A stretch of DNA of 64,000 nt from assembly GCA_017938925.1 (NCBI GenBank), contig JAGBAO010000008.1, forward strand, positions 124,001-188,000, in the 5' to 3' direction. Of this stretch, positions 1 through 9,857 are shown one piece after another. The first letter of the stretch is position 1; the number at the start of each line of letters is the position of its first letter. Under the pieces are notes generated by a model, which did no database searches, had not been told where the DNA came from, and worked only from the letters and a program-made list of their open reading frames with translations. The position numbers were made by a program, and so were the translations under genes. The stretch is from Bacteroidales bacterium (lineage in GTDB: Bacteria; Bacteroidota; Bacteroidia; Bacteroidales; UBA932).

Positions 1-387
1 CTCAGTACAAGGGATATCCATATGGAAATAGTCGGAATGAGTCGTTCCTATGTTGGGAATATCCATTCCGGCCTGAGCCCAAGCTGTGGCATAAGTGGAA
101 TGGGTATGGACGACACCGCCAATATTAGGGAATGCCCTGTACAGGGCCAGATGGGTCGGAGTGTCAGATGAGGGATTGAGAGTGCCGTCCACGACCTCGC
201 CCGTGAGCAGGTCCACAGCCACCATGTCGTCCGGAGTCATCGAGTCGTAATCCACTCCGCTGGGCTTGATGACCACAATTCCCTTTTCGCGGTCGATGCC
301 GGAAACATTACCCCATGTATATATCACAAGTCCCTGACGGACAAGTTCCAGGTTTGCCTGGAACACTTTTTCCTTGAGTGTCTTCAT
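1..387 (-). CDS. araD: L-ribulose-5-phosphate 4-epimerase, C-terminal part off the window
   Basis: This is the N-terminal 129 codons of an AraD/FucA class II aldolase-like enzyme, which converts L-ribulose 5-phosphate to D-xylulose 5-phosphate in the cytoplasm. The translation contains [20 protein letters not shown], then [14 protein letters not shown] and GTTHSDYF. These are the AraD signature blocks, with the two zinc-binding histidines in HTHS. Family members are about 230 residues, so roughly 100 residues lie beyond the left edge. The ATG at 385-387 lies 3 bases after the stop of the symporter gene, so the two are surely co-transcribed. Its place at the end of the polysaccharide locus fits use of L-arabinose released by the GH127 and possibly GH43 enzymes. 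Confidence 0.9.
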   Translation of the reverse strand, partial: MKTLKEKVFQANLELVRQGLVIYTWGNVSGIDREKGIVVIKPSGVDYDSMTPDDMVAVDLLTGEVVDGTLNPSSDTPTHLALYRAFPNIGGVVHTHSTYATAWAQAGMDIPNIGTTHSDYFHMDIPCTE

Positions 388-390
388 ATC

Positions 391-2067
391 TTACCAGAAA
401 TACCAATAGAACGCTGCTGTGATTGCCAGAATGATTGCAGTGTGAATGATGTCCCACTTGTTCCAGCTCGCTTTTGTCTCCTGCTTCTGAGCCTCCGTCG
501 CCGTGCCGAACACAAGTCCACTGATCTTTTCCTCTGACGGAGCCTTGGTGCAGAGGCTGACCACAATGATGACCACGATGCAGAAGAGGAACATCCATCC
601 GCAGAAGAACAGCCAGTTCAGATCATAGAACAGATACTTGAAGAAGTTATCCGCTGCATCCGCAACATTTGAATAATATATCTTTGCACCAAGTCTTGTC
701 AGACCTATCACCAAGCCCGAAATAAGGCCCCACATACCGCCTTTGGCAGAAGTGCGTTTCCAGCAGATGCCGAGAAGGAAGGCAGCTGCGATTCCCGGTG
801 CGAGAACCGACTGGACATCCTGGAGGTAGTTGTAGAGTACGTCGCCGACTGAGCGCATCACCGGAATCCAGAGGATGCCGAGAACGACGATTACTACGGT
901 AGCCACCTGGCCGATGACCACAAGTTTCTTCTCAGGCGTCTCAGGGCGGAAACGCTTGTAGAAGTCTATGGTGAAGAGCATTGATGACGAATTGAAAAGC
1001 GAGGCCAGAGAGCTCATCAAGGCTGCCAGAATTCCGCAGACCACGAGTCCTTTCACTCCGGCGGGAAGAAGTCTGGCGACAAGGGTCGGGAAAGCCGCAT
1101 CCGGAGTGGAGAGTCTGAACACTTCACCGTTGATGACTATTCCCTTGGTGTGAAGAGCGTAAGCAATCATTCCCGGAATGAGGAACAGGAAGACAGGAAG
1201 AAGCTTGAGGTATGCACCGAAAATGGTACCTCTCCTTGCCTCCGTCTGGTTCTTTCCCGAAAGCACCCTCTGCACGATGAACTGATCCGTACACCAGTAC
1301 CAGAAACCGATGATGGCAGATCCGACCAGGGCTCCAAGCCAAGGATACTGAGGATCCCTGTTGTCGCGCATGAGCTCCACCATGGTGTTGCCGTATTCAT
1401 TCACCTGCGTCGCACCGCATATCTGCATCATCTCATCCCAGCCGCCGAGTTCCTTGAGTCCGAGGACAAGGATGACCAGCGAGCCCAAAAGCAAGATAGG
1501 AGTCTGAAGGACAGAGGTATAAAGCACTGATTTCATACCTCCTGCCACCGTATATATCGCCGTGATCAGGACCAGACCGATGGCTGCAATCCAGAAGAAG
1601 TCAATGCCCCAGAGTGTCTCGATTCCGAACACCTGCTGGAAGACAAGACCTCCGGCATATACCGTCACAGCAACCTTCGTAAGCACATAACTGATCAGGG
1701 AAATCACCGAAAGTATGGTTCTTGACTGAGGATTATATCTCTTCTCCAGAAACTCCGGCATCGTATATACCATGCTGCGGGAATAGAAAGGCACGAACAC
1801 CCATCCCAGAAGAAGGATCATCCAGCCCTGTATCTCCCAGTGAGCCATGGCCATTCCGCTTGACGCTCCTGTACCTGCAAGACCAATGAGATGCTCCGAG
1901 CCTATGTTGGAAGCGAATATTGAGGCTCCGATAGCTATCCAGGTAGCATCTTTCCCACCAAGGAAATAGTCTGCGGAACTGTTCTGTTTCTGCTTCATCA
2001 CCCAGATGACGATTCCGATGAGTCCGGCGCAGAAAAGGCCGATGACAATCCAGTCTAATAAATGCAT
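391..2067 (-). CDS. Sodium:solute symporter (SSS/SGLT family), probable sugar importer
   Basis: This 558-residue inner-membrane protein has about 14 hydrophobic segments and the SSS pattern: an early DYFLGGKD motif (residues about 33-40), then IFASNIGSEHLIGLAGTGAS, and later the FNSSSMLFTIDFY segment. It resembles the SGLT-like cotransporters found in Bacteroidota sugar loci. The length is normal. It sits between araD and the GH106 gene, with a 13-base gap to the latter, so it most likely imports a monosaccharide or small oligosaccharide made by the locus. The substrate cannot be read from the sequence; L-arabinose, L-rhamnose or a uronate are the options suggested by neighbours. Confidence 0.88.
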   Translation of the reverse strand: MHLLDWIVIGLFCAGLIGIVIWVMKQKQNSSADYFLGGKDATWIAIGASIFASNIGSEHLIGLAGTGASSGMAMAHWEIQGWMILLLGWVFVPFYSRSMVYTMPEFLEKRYNPQSRTILSVISLISYVLTKVAVTVYAGGLVFQQVFGIETLWGIDFFWIAAIGLVLITAIYTVAGGMKSVLYTSVLQTPILLLGSLVILVLGLKELGGWDEMMQICGATQVNEYGNTMVELMRDNRDPQYPWLGALVGSAIIGFWYWCTDQFIVQRVLSGKNQTEARRGTIFGAYLKLLPVFLFLIPGMIAYALHTKGIVINGEVFRLSTPDAAFPTLVARLLPAGVKGLVVCGILAALMSSLASLFNSSSMLFTIDFYKRFRPETPEKKLVVIGQVATVVIVVLGILWIPVMRSVGDVLYNYLQDVQSVLAPGIAAAFLLGICWKRTSAKGGMWGLISGLVIGLTRLGAKIYYSNVADAADNFFKYLFYDLNWLFFCGWMFLFCIVVIIVVSLCTKAPSEEKISGLVFGTATEAQKQETKASWNKWDIIHTAIILAITAAFYWYFW

Positions 2068-2080
2068 TCGAGTATAAGTT

Positions 2081-4825
2081 TTAGTGTTTTATCTGAATAT
2101 TGATTTCCTGGACGCCGGATTTGTATTCGTCGTCCCCGTCTGCCTCAACGCAGAGGGTTATGCCGGTCCAGAGTCTTTGGGGGTCGGTTCCGAAATAGTC
2201 GGGGTCGTAACGGAAAGTGTACTCGCCGGTCTGGATGGCAGGACCGGAGATCAGCACCACGCGAGGGCGCACATGAGCATGAGCATCTGTCGCGACAGAA
2301 CGGGTCTGGTCCGTGAATACCGGTTCGAGAGTGAATTCTCCCGCATCACATGAAGCAATGATCTTGATGTGGCTTTCAGGATTGTATTTCAACATCTCTC
2401 CGTTGAGCTTAGCCGAAAGATACTGCATCTTCTTCGAACGAGGTCTGGCATATATGTCCTTGGTCAGCTGAACCATTTCTTCGTCCTGATACCAGAACTG
2501 TTCGTGCGGATCGGAGGTTTCCGTCCCGTCCTCAAACCAGCGCGAATACCGGCACCTTCCTTCCGGACGCGGATCGGCCAGGGCCTTGGCTATGAACTTC
2601 GCCATATATTCCTGAGTTTCTTCGCACAGGTCGAAATGTCCCTTTCCCGCATCACACAGGAAGGATATCCTGCTGTCCGGGTACATCATCTGGAAGGCCA
2701 ATGCAGGCAGGAGACGGGCCTCCCACCATTCATATTCTCCCATCACCATCAGACCAGGAATCCTGTCTATATTCCTCGTCCTTCCCCACTCCACATTGGC
2801 ACGTCCGTAGCCGCAGAGGTTGGTTCGCGGGGCATCTCCGTGATATGAGATTATACACAGGGTGCGTTCCGGATTCCATGCCGCGAAGTTCCACGGAAAG
2901 GTTGCCTGAGCCGAATGGCCGAAAGGAATCACCTGAGCAGTAGCAATCTCAGGATGCTCTGTCCCTTCCGCAAACTTCTTCATGATCGCCTCGAAACGCT
3001 CCTGACAGCCTTCCGAGACATCCCAGTTCTGCGATCCTCTCTGAACGAACGCCATGGCAACTCCGAGTGAGTCCATCCTCGAACAGAATATTCCGCTGCG
3101 GAACAGCACCTCTTCTGTCATGTTCTGATGGCAGTAAAGCACTGCCTTCACCTCCTTATGTCCCCTTGGAAGACGGATATAGGCTCTTTCTCCCTCCTCA
3201 CCGAAAGAATAGTCAAACTCCGCACGGCCTTTCTGGAATTCTATGCGTTCCCTAATATAATCAGTAAGGACACGCACAGAATCCACGTCCGCATGAAGGC
3301 GGTCAAAACGGGTACCGAAAGGCCCCATCGTCATCGGTCTGCCGTCATCATCCTGATGGGCTATGCAATGAAACACAAAGAAATTTACTCCTGCCTCACA
3401 CAATTTGTTGACATCTTCCTTGAAACTTCCTAAAGTCGCCGGAATATCCGCATCTCCCGGATAGGCAGTAAACGACTCGCAACCGACCACAGGTCTTCCT
3501 GCAGAATGAGCGTAACGTGATACAAAATATGGTCTTTCTATACTTCCATAATGACACCTTGCCCAATATTCACTCATCGGTAGATCAAAGGCATATCCAT
3601 ACTCCTTCCGATCAAAATCTCCGTTTCCATATGGTTCACCGGCAAGTTCGAGTCCGTATGGTTCAAGCATTTCCTTAAATGGAAGAAGATATTCCTTCAT
3701 GAACAGTTCCTGCTTGACGGAATTCTTCCTGCCGATTCCACCTTTAAGCCAGTCCTTTCCTTCTCCGACTGTAAGATATTCCAGTCCAAGAGACTCTGTC
3801 CAATCCTGACCGCCAGCCTCCCAACTATCTATCAGAACATGCGTCAAAGTTGTGCCGCAATAAGGCCTCAATTCTTCCAGAAGAGGTCTGAGATAACGGT
3901 CAAAATGAGCCTCTATCCCCATACGGGACAGTTTATCGCACTCCAAACCTATTCCGGACTCAGCCGCAGCCGTAACCATCTGACCGTTTGTGGTATAACC
4001 CAGACGTCGATATGCTGTTCCCGATCCTTCCTCCGCCAGAATCTCTATTCTTGACAGATTTGTACCGCGATTGGAAGTCAGACGTATGTAACGGCATGTC
4101 ATGGGATCGCAACTGAAATAAACAGGAATATCCCGAGCCTTCAATGCAGGACCCGAAGCCACACCTATTTCCTGCCAGGAATCACCGTCAACACTCACCT
4201 CGACACGAAGTCTCGGAGCATAATCACGAGGGCCGTCATGAGGATGAAGCGGTTTCTCACGTTCTCCGCGCCAGAGGTTGAAACCCACAACAGGCTTGAC
4301 TCCGGACAAGGTCACCACTAATGATTCATCTTTCTCAAGACGACAGGAGATATCCTGCATCTCATCCGCCGAATTGACCTTGAATGTCTTTATATCACGA
4401 TAGAAGCCCATCTTGTGGACTGGAACTGGCGGATTCTTCTTTGACGAAACGCTCCAGGTAAGTTCCTTCATTGACTCCTCCGGCCTGATCCATGGGCCAC
4501 CTGTCGCGGTATAGCCTGGAGAATTATGCAGACCTAATGTCAATCCAAGCCTCTGAGCCTCACTGCAGGCATGTTTTACAGCATCAAGCCACTCCTGAGA
4601 ATTATGATCCACCGGTCCACGGTCTATTCCGGTCCACACATCAAATATAAATGCAGACTCGATACCGGCTGCCTTCATATATTCCAGATCCTTGGTGATC
4701 CCGTCTTTGGAGATGTTGCCGTTCATCCACATCCAATAACATCCCGTCTTGGGGAAGTCAAGCACGGAGCGCGCTGAAAGGGAGGCGGACAGCAGAAGAA
4801 GAAATGCAATCAGACGTACTTTCAT
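2081..4825 (-). CDS. GH106-type alpha-L-rhamnosidase
   Basis: This 914-residue protein starts with a signal peptide (MKVRLIAFLLLLSASLSARS). It then shows the block WMWMNGNISKDGITKDLEYM (residues about 32-51), typical of the N-terminal barrel of GH106 alpha-L-rhamnosidases. The next block, IESAFIFDVWTG, and the later GEPYGNG and CESFTAYPG segments match the same superfamily. GH106 enzymes remove terminal L-rhamnose, often from rhamnogalacturonan or glucuronate-linked side chains. The enzyme should act in the periplasm. Its start overlaps the stop of the upstream GH28-like gene by 4 bases, a sign of translational coupling. A related GH2-like sugar-binding fold could mimic this family, so specificity is inferred. 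Confidence 0.8.
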   Translation of the reverse strand: MKVRLIAFLLLLSASLSARSVLDFPKTGCYWMWMNGNISKDGITKDLEYMKAAGIESAFIFDVWTGIDRGPVDHNSQEWLDAVKHACSEAQRLGLTLGLHNSPGYTATGGPWIRPEESMKELTWSVSSKKNPPVPVHKMGFYRDIKTFKVNSADEMQDISCRLEKDESLVVTLSGVKPVVGFNLWRGEREKPLHPHDGPRDYAPRLRVEVSVDGDSWQEIGVASGPALKARDIPVYFSCDPMTCRYIRLTSNRGTNLSRIEILAEEGSGTAYRRLGYTTNGQMVTAAAESGIGLECDKLSRMGIEAHFDRYLRPLLEELRPYCGTTLTHVLIDSWEAGGQDWTESLGLEYLTVGEGKDWLKGGIGRKNSVKQELFMKEYLLPFKEMLEPYGLELAGEPYGNGDFDRKEYGYAFDLPMSEYWARCHYGSIERPYFVSRYAHSAGRPVVGCESFTAYPGDADIPATLGSFKEDVNKLCEAGVNFFVFHCIAHQDDDGRPMTMGPFGTRFDRLHADVDSVRVLTDYIRERIEFQKGRAEFDYSFGEEGERAYIRLPRGHKEVKAVLYCHQNMTEEVLFRSGIFCSRMDSLGVAMAFVQRGSQNWDVSEGCQERFEAIMKKFAEGTEHPEIATAQVIPFGHSAQATFPWNFAAWNPERTLCIISYHGDAPRTNLCGYGRANVEWGRTRNIDRIPGLMVMGEYEWWEARLLPALAFQMMYPDSRISFLCDAGKGHFDLCEETQEYMAKFIAKALADPRPEGRCRYSRWFEDGTETSDPHEQFWYQDEEMVQLTKDIYARPRSKKMQYLSAKLNGEMLKYNPESHIKIIASCDAGEFTLEPVFTDQTRSVATDAHAHVRPRVVLISGPAIQTGEYTFRYDPDYFGTDPQRLWTGITLCVEADGDDEYKSGVQEINIQIKH

Positions 4826-6315
4826 AGATTTCTCAACTCGTTTTTTTCGTTCGAAATGACACTTTGAACAAACACCAGATCTTCAACATGCTCTCCGACA
4901 AAGAAACGGGCCATATCGGCGGTCTTGTACCAGCCAGGCTTGCCCGGCATGTCATCGGAGATCACCTCACCGTTTATGACAAGATTTTCGAACCTGATAT
5001 TCTTCACCTTCCTGGCTTCGTTGTAGCCCACAATCACCGACATCTCCTCTCCGGAGCCATTGTAGGTCACATTCCTGAAGGTGATATCCTCAATGCCGCG
5101 GCCAGGAGCAAGACAGTATTTCCTGTTGTAGAATATCCTTATGTTCACAAGCTGTCCCTGGCGGAAATCCTCAATCCGGATATCCTCGAAAAGGCAGTTT
5201 CGGACAAGGTTGTCGTCTCCCGCATTGATCGCTATACAGCCTTGATAATCAACCTGTTTCTCCTTGTGGTCCAGGATATCTATATTACGGTAGGTTATAT
5301 TCTCTATGACGTCCGGACTCTCGACATTTCCATGGATTCCTATCATTATGGGATGTGCCACATCTGCCCAGAGCACGCAATTCTCGGTCAGGATGTTGCG
5401 GCATGAGCCTGTAAAGCCCTTGCGGGTTGCATATATTGTCGTACAGTCGTCAGAGGTGCGGGCAAAACAGCCGTCATAATGCACATTTGAGGACGCGAAC
5501 ACATTGAGTCCGTCACCCCAGCCGTATGAGCTTATGACCTTCACATTGGTAATCTGCACTTCGTCGGAACCTCCTACCGGGCACTGGGTCGAGATGATGC
5601 CGTCCACTTCAACATTCCTGGAACGCTGCACATAGACTCCTTCGCCCCGTCCAGACGGATGAACGATTCCACGGCCATGAATCTTGACATCAGAGGCATC
5701 CGCCACGTGGATCGTTCCACGTACCACAGCACCTCCTGCAATATATACCGTCTGCCCTGAAACAGGAAAAAGAGTATCGATCTGATGAAGACCCGGGCCG
5801 AAATATATGACATCCTTCCGCTTTCTGGAGAGCTGCTTTTCGTTCTTTACATTCACTCCGTCGATCGGATTGTTCCTGTCGGGAGGCCCTGCAAAAAGGT
5901 GTAGGTTATGGAAAATGTCTCCGTTCACCTCAACGGACAGATTGCGCGGACGATCCAACGTGAATGTCAAAGTGCTGCCATCGACAACAGGCTCTATTCC
6001 ATATGAAAGCGGACGCACCCTGGCTGTCTCTACCGGACCATTGTTGGAAGTCACGGAAACCTCCACCATACCCTCAAAGTCAAAATATCCGAGCGAAGCC
6101 TTCTCGATGCAGTGCCTTGTGCCCCGGACTTCGTCGACCTTGACCATATAGGTAGGGACATCCTGCCACTGGCCCCCGGGAATGCGGACCTTGACCGCGA
6201 AGTCGTCCTTCATTTCCACCCCGGAAGGAGCAGGATACACCTGCAACGTATTCTGAGCCAGAGCACCCGCGCCGAAGGCAAGAGCAGCCAGAGCCCATAA
6301 CATCATCCTTCTCAT
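4822..6315 (-). CDS. Right-handed beta-helix glycoside hydrolase, GH28-like
   Basis: This 497-residue secreted protein has a signal peptide ending near ALAQ (residue 21). An N-terminal beta domain (about 25-150) precedes a parallel beta-helix. The helix carries GWGDGLNV (265-272), TSDDC (287-291) and IMIGIHGN, in the order of the GH28 catalytic signature (NTD, DD, GHG), and ends with NIRIFYN where GH28 has RIK. GH28 and its relatives cleave galacturonic-acid-containing or rhamnose-galacturonate linkages by inversion. The modified first and last motifs mean another helix family (GH49-like, or an unclassified one) is possible. The gene overlaps the GH106 gene by 4 bases and follows the GH88 gene by 4 bases. 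Confidence 0.72.
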   Translation of the reverse strand: MRRMMLWALAALAFGAGALAQNTLQVYPAPSGVEMKDDFAVKVRIPGGQWQDVPTYMVKVDEVRGTRHCIEKASLGYFDFEGMVEVSVTSNNGPVETARVRPLSYGIEPVVDGSTLTFTLDRPRNLSVEVNGDIFHNLHLFAGPPDRNNPIDGVNVKNEKQLSRKRKDVIYFGPGLHQIDTLFPVSGQTVYIAGGAVVRGTIHVADASDVKIHGRGIVHPSGRGEGVYVQRSRNVEVDGIISTQCPVGGSDEVQITNVKVISSYGWGDGLNVFASSNVHYDGCFARTSDDCTTIYATRKGFTGSCRNILTENCVLWADVAHPIMIGIHGNVESPDVIENITYRNIDILDHKEKQVDYQGCIAINAGDDNLVRNCLFEDIRIEDFRQGQLVNIRIFYNRKYCLAPGRGIEDITFRNVTYNGSGEEMSVIVGYNEARKVKNIRFENLVINGEVISDDMPGKPGWYKTADMARFFVGEHVEDLVFVQSVISNEKNELRNL

Positions 6316-6319
6316 AATA

Positions 6320-7498
6320 TTAAAGATTTCTCAGGCGCATTAGGGCCTCGATGTAGTAGTAGTCTGCATAGATGATCGAATAGTCGATCTCGGATCCGGC
6401 CGGGCGATGGCCTGTCGAGTGGAGAAGGAATGACGGATTGATGGCGCCTGAGCGGTAGTTCTCATGGAGAGAGACAAGCATCGTCTCGGCATCTTCCAGA
6501 TACTGCGCGCCCTTCCCGCCGTCCACATAGCCAGAAAGTTCGATGAGAGCTGAAGCAACGACAGCTGCCGCCGAGGCGTCTCTTGACACATTCGGGATCA
6601 TAGGGTCGTTGAAATCCCAATACGGAACCATATCCTCAGGAAGACCCTTGAGATACACGTCTGTCACCTTGCATGCGTGCTCAAGGTAGCGAGGATCACG
6701 GGTGAAGCGGTAGCACATGGTATAGCCATATATGGCCCAGGCCTGGCCGCGGGCCCACATGGAGTCGTCTGCGTAGCCCTGGTGGGTGCAGCCGCGCATG
6801 AACTCGCCGCTCTCGGAATCATAGACAGCTACATGGTAGCAGCTTCCGTCCTCACGGAAATGGTATTTCATTGTGGTGTCGGCGTGAGCTATGGCGATGT
6901 CTCGGAGCTCTGCCCTGCCACCGTTCTCAGCAGCCCAGAAAAGGGTCTCGAGATTTATCATGTTGTCCATGATGGTGTTGTGCCCGCCGAATGTCGGCAC
7001 CTCACGAGGCCACGACAGCATGGTTCCTACAGCCGGGTTCCAGAGTTCGGCAAGACGCTCGGCAGAAGCTATGATGATGTCCTTGTAACGCTGGTCGCCG
7101 GTCAGTCTGTAGCCGTTGCCGTAGCTGCAGAACATTATGAAGCCCAGGTCATGGTCGTATGCGGGCTGCTCCGACAGAAACTCCAGAGCCTCGGTATATC
7201 CCTTTGCCGCTTCCAGGACAGCCTCATCCTTGGAATACTCATACGCATACCACAGCACTCCCGGCCAGAATCCCTCTGTCCAGAGTTCCTTGCACACAGG
7301 TCTCTGATGCCATACGGAGTCCCCCGGAGCGACATTGCGCGGAGACATCATGCAGTCATACGGACGAAGCATCTCCAGCGAGCGGGAAGTCTGCTCCAGA
7401 CAATAGTCAAGAGCCTCCTGAGTGAACGTAGCCTTCGGTGCACATGCCGTCAGCAGCACGCACACAAGGCCGGCCAGTGAAATCTTAGTTCTTATCAT
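6320..7498 (-). CDS. GH88 unsaturated glucuronyl hydrolase, lipoprotein
   Basis: This 392-residue protein has a lipobox (LLTAC, Cys19), so it is probably membrane-anchored. It has the six-hairpin barrel of GH88. HDLGF places an Asp at 117 and TIMDNMINLE an Asp at 178; these match the two aspartates needed by Bacillus unsaturated glucuronyl hydrolase. HQGYADDSMWARGQAW (about 239-254) is also a family signature. The enzyme hydrates and opens the 4,5-unsaturated uronic acid left at the non-reducing end by polysaccharide lyases. It therefore finishes the work of the lyase-type genes in this locus. Its start overlaps the 3' end of the heparinase-like gene by 14 bases. GH105 is the main alternative and would give a similar role. 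Confidence 0.85.
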   Translation of the reverse strand: MIRTKISLAGLVCVLLTACAPKATFTQEALDYCLEQTSRSLEMLRPYDCMMSPRNVAPGDSVWHQRPVCKELWTEGFWPGVLWYAYEYSKDEAVLEAAKGYTEALEFLSEQPAYDHDLGFIMFCSYGNGYRLTGDQRYKDIIIASAERLAELWNPAVGTMLSWPREVPTFGGHNTIMDNMINLETLFWAAENGGRAELRDIAIAHADTTMKYHFREDGSCYHVAVYDSESGEFMRGCTHQGYADDSMWARGQAWAIYGYTMCYRFTRDPRYLEHACKVTDVYLKGLPEDMVPYWDFNDPMIPNVSRDASAAAVVASALIELSGYVDGGKGAQYLEDAETMLVSLHENYRSGAINPSFLLHSTGHRPAGSEIDYSIIYADYYYIEALMRLRNL

Positions 7499-9851
7499 TT
7501 TTCTTCTGCTTTATTATCTTTTTGCCATTCATCTTGAGATATGTTCCACGGGAAATGAACTTTCTGCCCTCGGACACGAAGCACAGTCTCGCATCAGTCT
7601 CGATTCCATCATATGACATCTTCATGTCCCTGTCGGATGAGAATACATAGTTCATGCTTCCGTCCGAAAGGGTCACCTTCACTCCCACATATCCTTCTCC
7701 AAAGAATTCCACAGACTCCACCGACTTGGAATCTCCGGTTGCAAAAGGCTGATACACAGCCACGAAAGGCCTGTCCCATGCTTCTCCATACTGCCTTGCC
7801 ACATAAGTCTGGCAAGGGGTATTCCTCACATCATATGGCATAGGTGTGCGGGTGAGGGCGTCGATCATAGGCGAATATGCCTTGAAAATCCGTCTTTCCT
7901 GCTCACCCTTCATCCACATCTTCATTCCGGACTTCGTTCCGTCCTGGCATGTCATCGTGAAGCAGCCTTCCACATCATCGGAAGTGAGGACAGCCTGCTT
8001 GTTCCACAAGTATGAATAGGCATAGAGGTGGGCACCGGCAAATGCAAGTTCCTCCGTCGGTTCCAGAGTCTTGTCAAGGGTGAACTCCTGACCGATGTTA
8101 TGGTAGAAATAGTCATGGGTCTCGTCCTTTCCGTCATGGCGGCGTGAACGGAAGATGTCCACATAATAGCCGCACTCAGGGTCAGCCGTCACCATAAGCA
8201 GCTGGCGGAGCTGGTCGGACTGAGTCTCGGGCTCGAGGAAACTGAACTCGCCGAACATGAATCCCTCATCGAACTCTTTGACTTCCGGCTCCGGATAGCA
8301 GTCCACAAGAGTGTATGCATGGTGGGACTCCATCACCGGATATGACGACACTCCGTCCACACAGACCGTGTTATGTGCCGGGAACTGGGAATAGAATTCG
8401 AGATAGTCGAGGGTGGTATAGCCCGCTCCTCGTCCAAGGTCCGGAGCCTGGACGTATCCCTTTCCATAAAGTTCCATGGATATTCCGTTGGCATGCATGT
8501 GGTTGCCCTCCGATCCCACCACACTCATCAGCAGACTGTTCTGAGGGTCATTTCCGCTGCGGGCCACGAACCAGCTCACATCCTCCGACCAGAAAGACGG
8601 GGTCTGATGGTGAGGGTAATCCTCCGGCTTGACGGTCTTGAGGAACTTGAAATTCGCCTTCAAAGGGCCGTAATGGCCATCACCCCAGCAGACCGAAAGG
8701 CCGTTAGGCATGACATACTGAGGAAGGGCTTCCGCTGCCTTTGCCAGAATCGGATAGGTCTCGACCAGATTGATTCCCGTGGTCCTGTGGAGCATATATG
8801 CAAACGAGTCGAACTCTCCGAGGACCATTGTGGAGTATCCCGGAGACTCCTTCCAGAGTCCGGTCTTCTTGTCGAATCCGTAGTCTATCATCTTGCCGAT
8901 GGACCACTGACGCACGCTGTCTTCGTTAAGGATCTCGTTGATATAGTATCTGCGTCCCTTGCCGTCTGCATACGATTCATTGTCTCCCAGGACAAGGGCT
9001 ATGCGGAGGACGAACTGGGCCTGGATGAGGTTCCAGTTGTTCTGCGGCACTCCTCCTGCGATGATCACATCTGCCCATTTGCGGAAGGCATCGTCATATA
9101 TTCCTATCTTTTCAGGACGCGTCCGCACGAGGTAGTCATGGATAAAGTCATAGCACTCTGTAGCCGGCATTACTATATTCTCATGAATGACCTCGAAAGA
9201 GGTAAGTCCCACCAGGGTCTGCTGATGACCGTGATTGAGGTCCACCGGCACCTCACGATAGTACAGACCTGTCATATATGTGTCGAATATGTCTGAAGCG
9301 AACTTCGCATATCTCTCATCGCCGGTAAGCCACCAGATGCGGGCGGCATCGCGGGCAAGTTCCATCACACGCATGTTCATGGAGCCGATGTTGGCACCTG
9401 TCTCACGCGGATCCACCCATTCCATCTTTCCGGTCACCTTGTTCTTCATCCAGATTCCAAGAGAGTCCTGATAAGGAGGCGTGTCTTCGAGTGAAGTAGC
9501 GGAATACATGCACTGGGTGCCTCTGATCGCAGGATATCTGACAGTCGGCACGGGGGCGCGTCCCTCTACATGATCAAGTTTCTCACCCTTGATGTAGATC
9601 TTGTCAGCATGGCTATGCCAGTACATCTGGAGACGGCTCACGATCCATTCAGGGTCGGTCTGATGGCGTTCCACATGCTTGTCCACCTTGCTGTGGGCCC
9701 GCTGCAGGGACTTTGGCTCGGCAGCCGTCTCCCTGTCGGTCATACGGGGATATTCCTTCTGAAGATCAGGAATCTGAAGATCCTGAGACTGTGCTGCTGC
9801 GGACAGTGCGCAGAGGGCGGTCAATGACAATATTATGGTTTTAAGTTTCAT
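7485..9851 (-). CDS. Heparinase II/III-like polysaccharide lyase
   Basis: This 788-residue secreted protein has a signal peptide to about residue 20 (ALSAAAQS). An alpha/alpha toroid (about 60-400) carries NNWNLIQ (272-278) and ESPGYS (335-340). A beta-sandwich C-terminal half opens with GSEGNHMHANGISMELYGKG (446-465), the heparinase II/III hallmark with its metal or catalytic histidines. Such lyases cleave 4-linked uronic acids by beta-elimination, giving the unsaturated ends that the adjacent GH88 removes. Members include enzymes on heparin, alginate, ulvan, gellan and glucuronan-type chains, and I cannot pick the PL family by eye. The gene lies 6 bases downstream of the GH127 gene. Confidence 0.82.
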   Translation of the reverse strand: MKLKTIILSLTALCALSAAAQSQDLQIPDLQKEYPRMTDRETAAEPKSLQRAHSKVDKHVERHQTDPEWIVSRLQMYWHSHADKIYIKGEKLDHVEGRAPVPTVRYPAIRGTQCMYSATSLEDTPPYQDSLGIWMKNKVTGKMEWVDPRETGANIGSMNMRVMELARDAARIWWLTGDERYAKFASDIFDTYMTGLYYREVPVDLNHGHQQTLVGLTSFEVIHENIVMPATECYDFIHDYLVRTRPEKIGIYDDAFRKWADVIIAGGVPQNNWNLIQAQFVLRIALVLGDNESYADGKGRRYYINEILNEDSVRQWSIGKMIDYGFDKKTGLWKESPGYSTMVLGEFDSFAYMLHRTTGINLVETYPILAKAAEALPQYVMPNGLSVCWGDGHYGPLKANFKFLKTVKPEDYPHHQTPSFWSEDVSWFVARSGNDPQNSLLMSVVGSEGNHMHANGISMELYGKGYVQAPDLGRGAGYTTLDYLEFYSQFPAHNTVCVDGVSSYPVMESHHAYTLVDCYPEPEVKEFDEGFMFGEFSFLEPETQSDQLRQLLMVTADPECGYYVDIFRSRRHDGKDETHDYFYHNIGQEFTLDKTLEPTEELAFAGAHLYAYSYLWNKQAVLTSDDVEGCFTMTCQDGTKSGMKMWMKGEQERRIFKAYSPMIDALTRTPMPYDVRNTPCQTYVARQYGEAWDRPFVAVYQPFATGDSKSVESVEFFGEGYVGVKVTLSDGSMNYVFSSDRDMKMSYDGIETDARLCFVSEGRKFISRGTYLKMNGKKIIKQKKNDKN

Positions 9852-9857
9852 ATTCGG

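Noticed and set aside
6677..7480. 267-codon open frame on the plus strand
   Set aside because: Antisense to the GH88 gene; no motif.
8373..9296. 307-codon open frame on the plus strand
   Set aside because: Antisense shadow of the heparinase-like lyase gene with no protein-like pattern.
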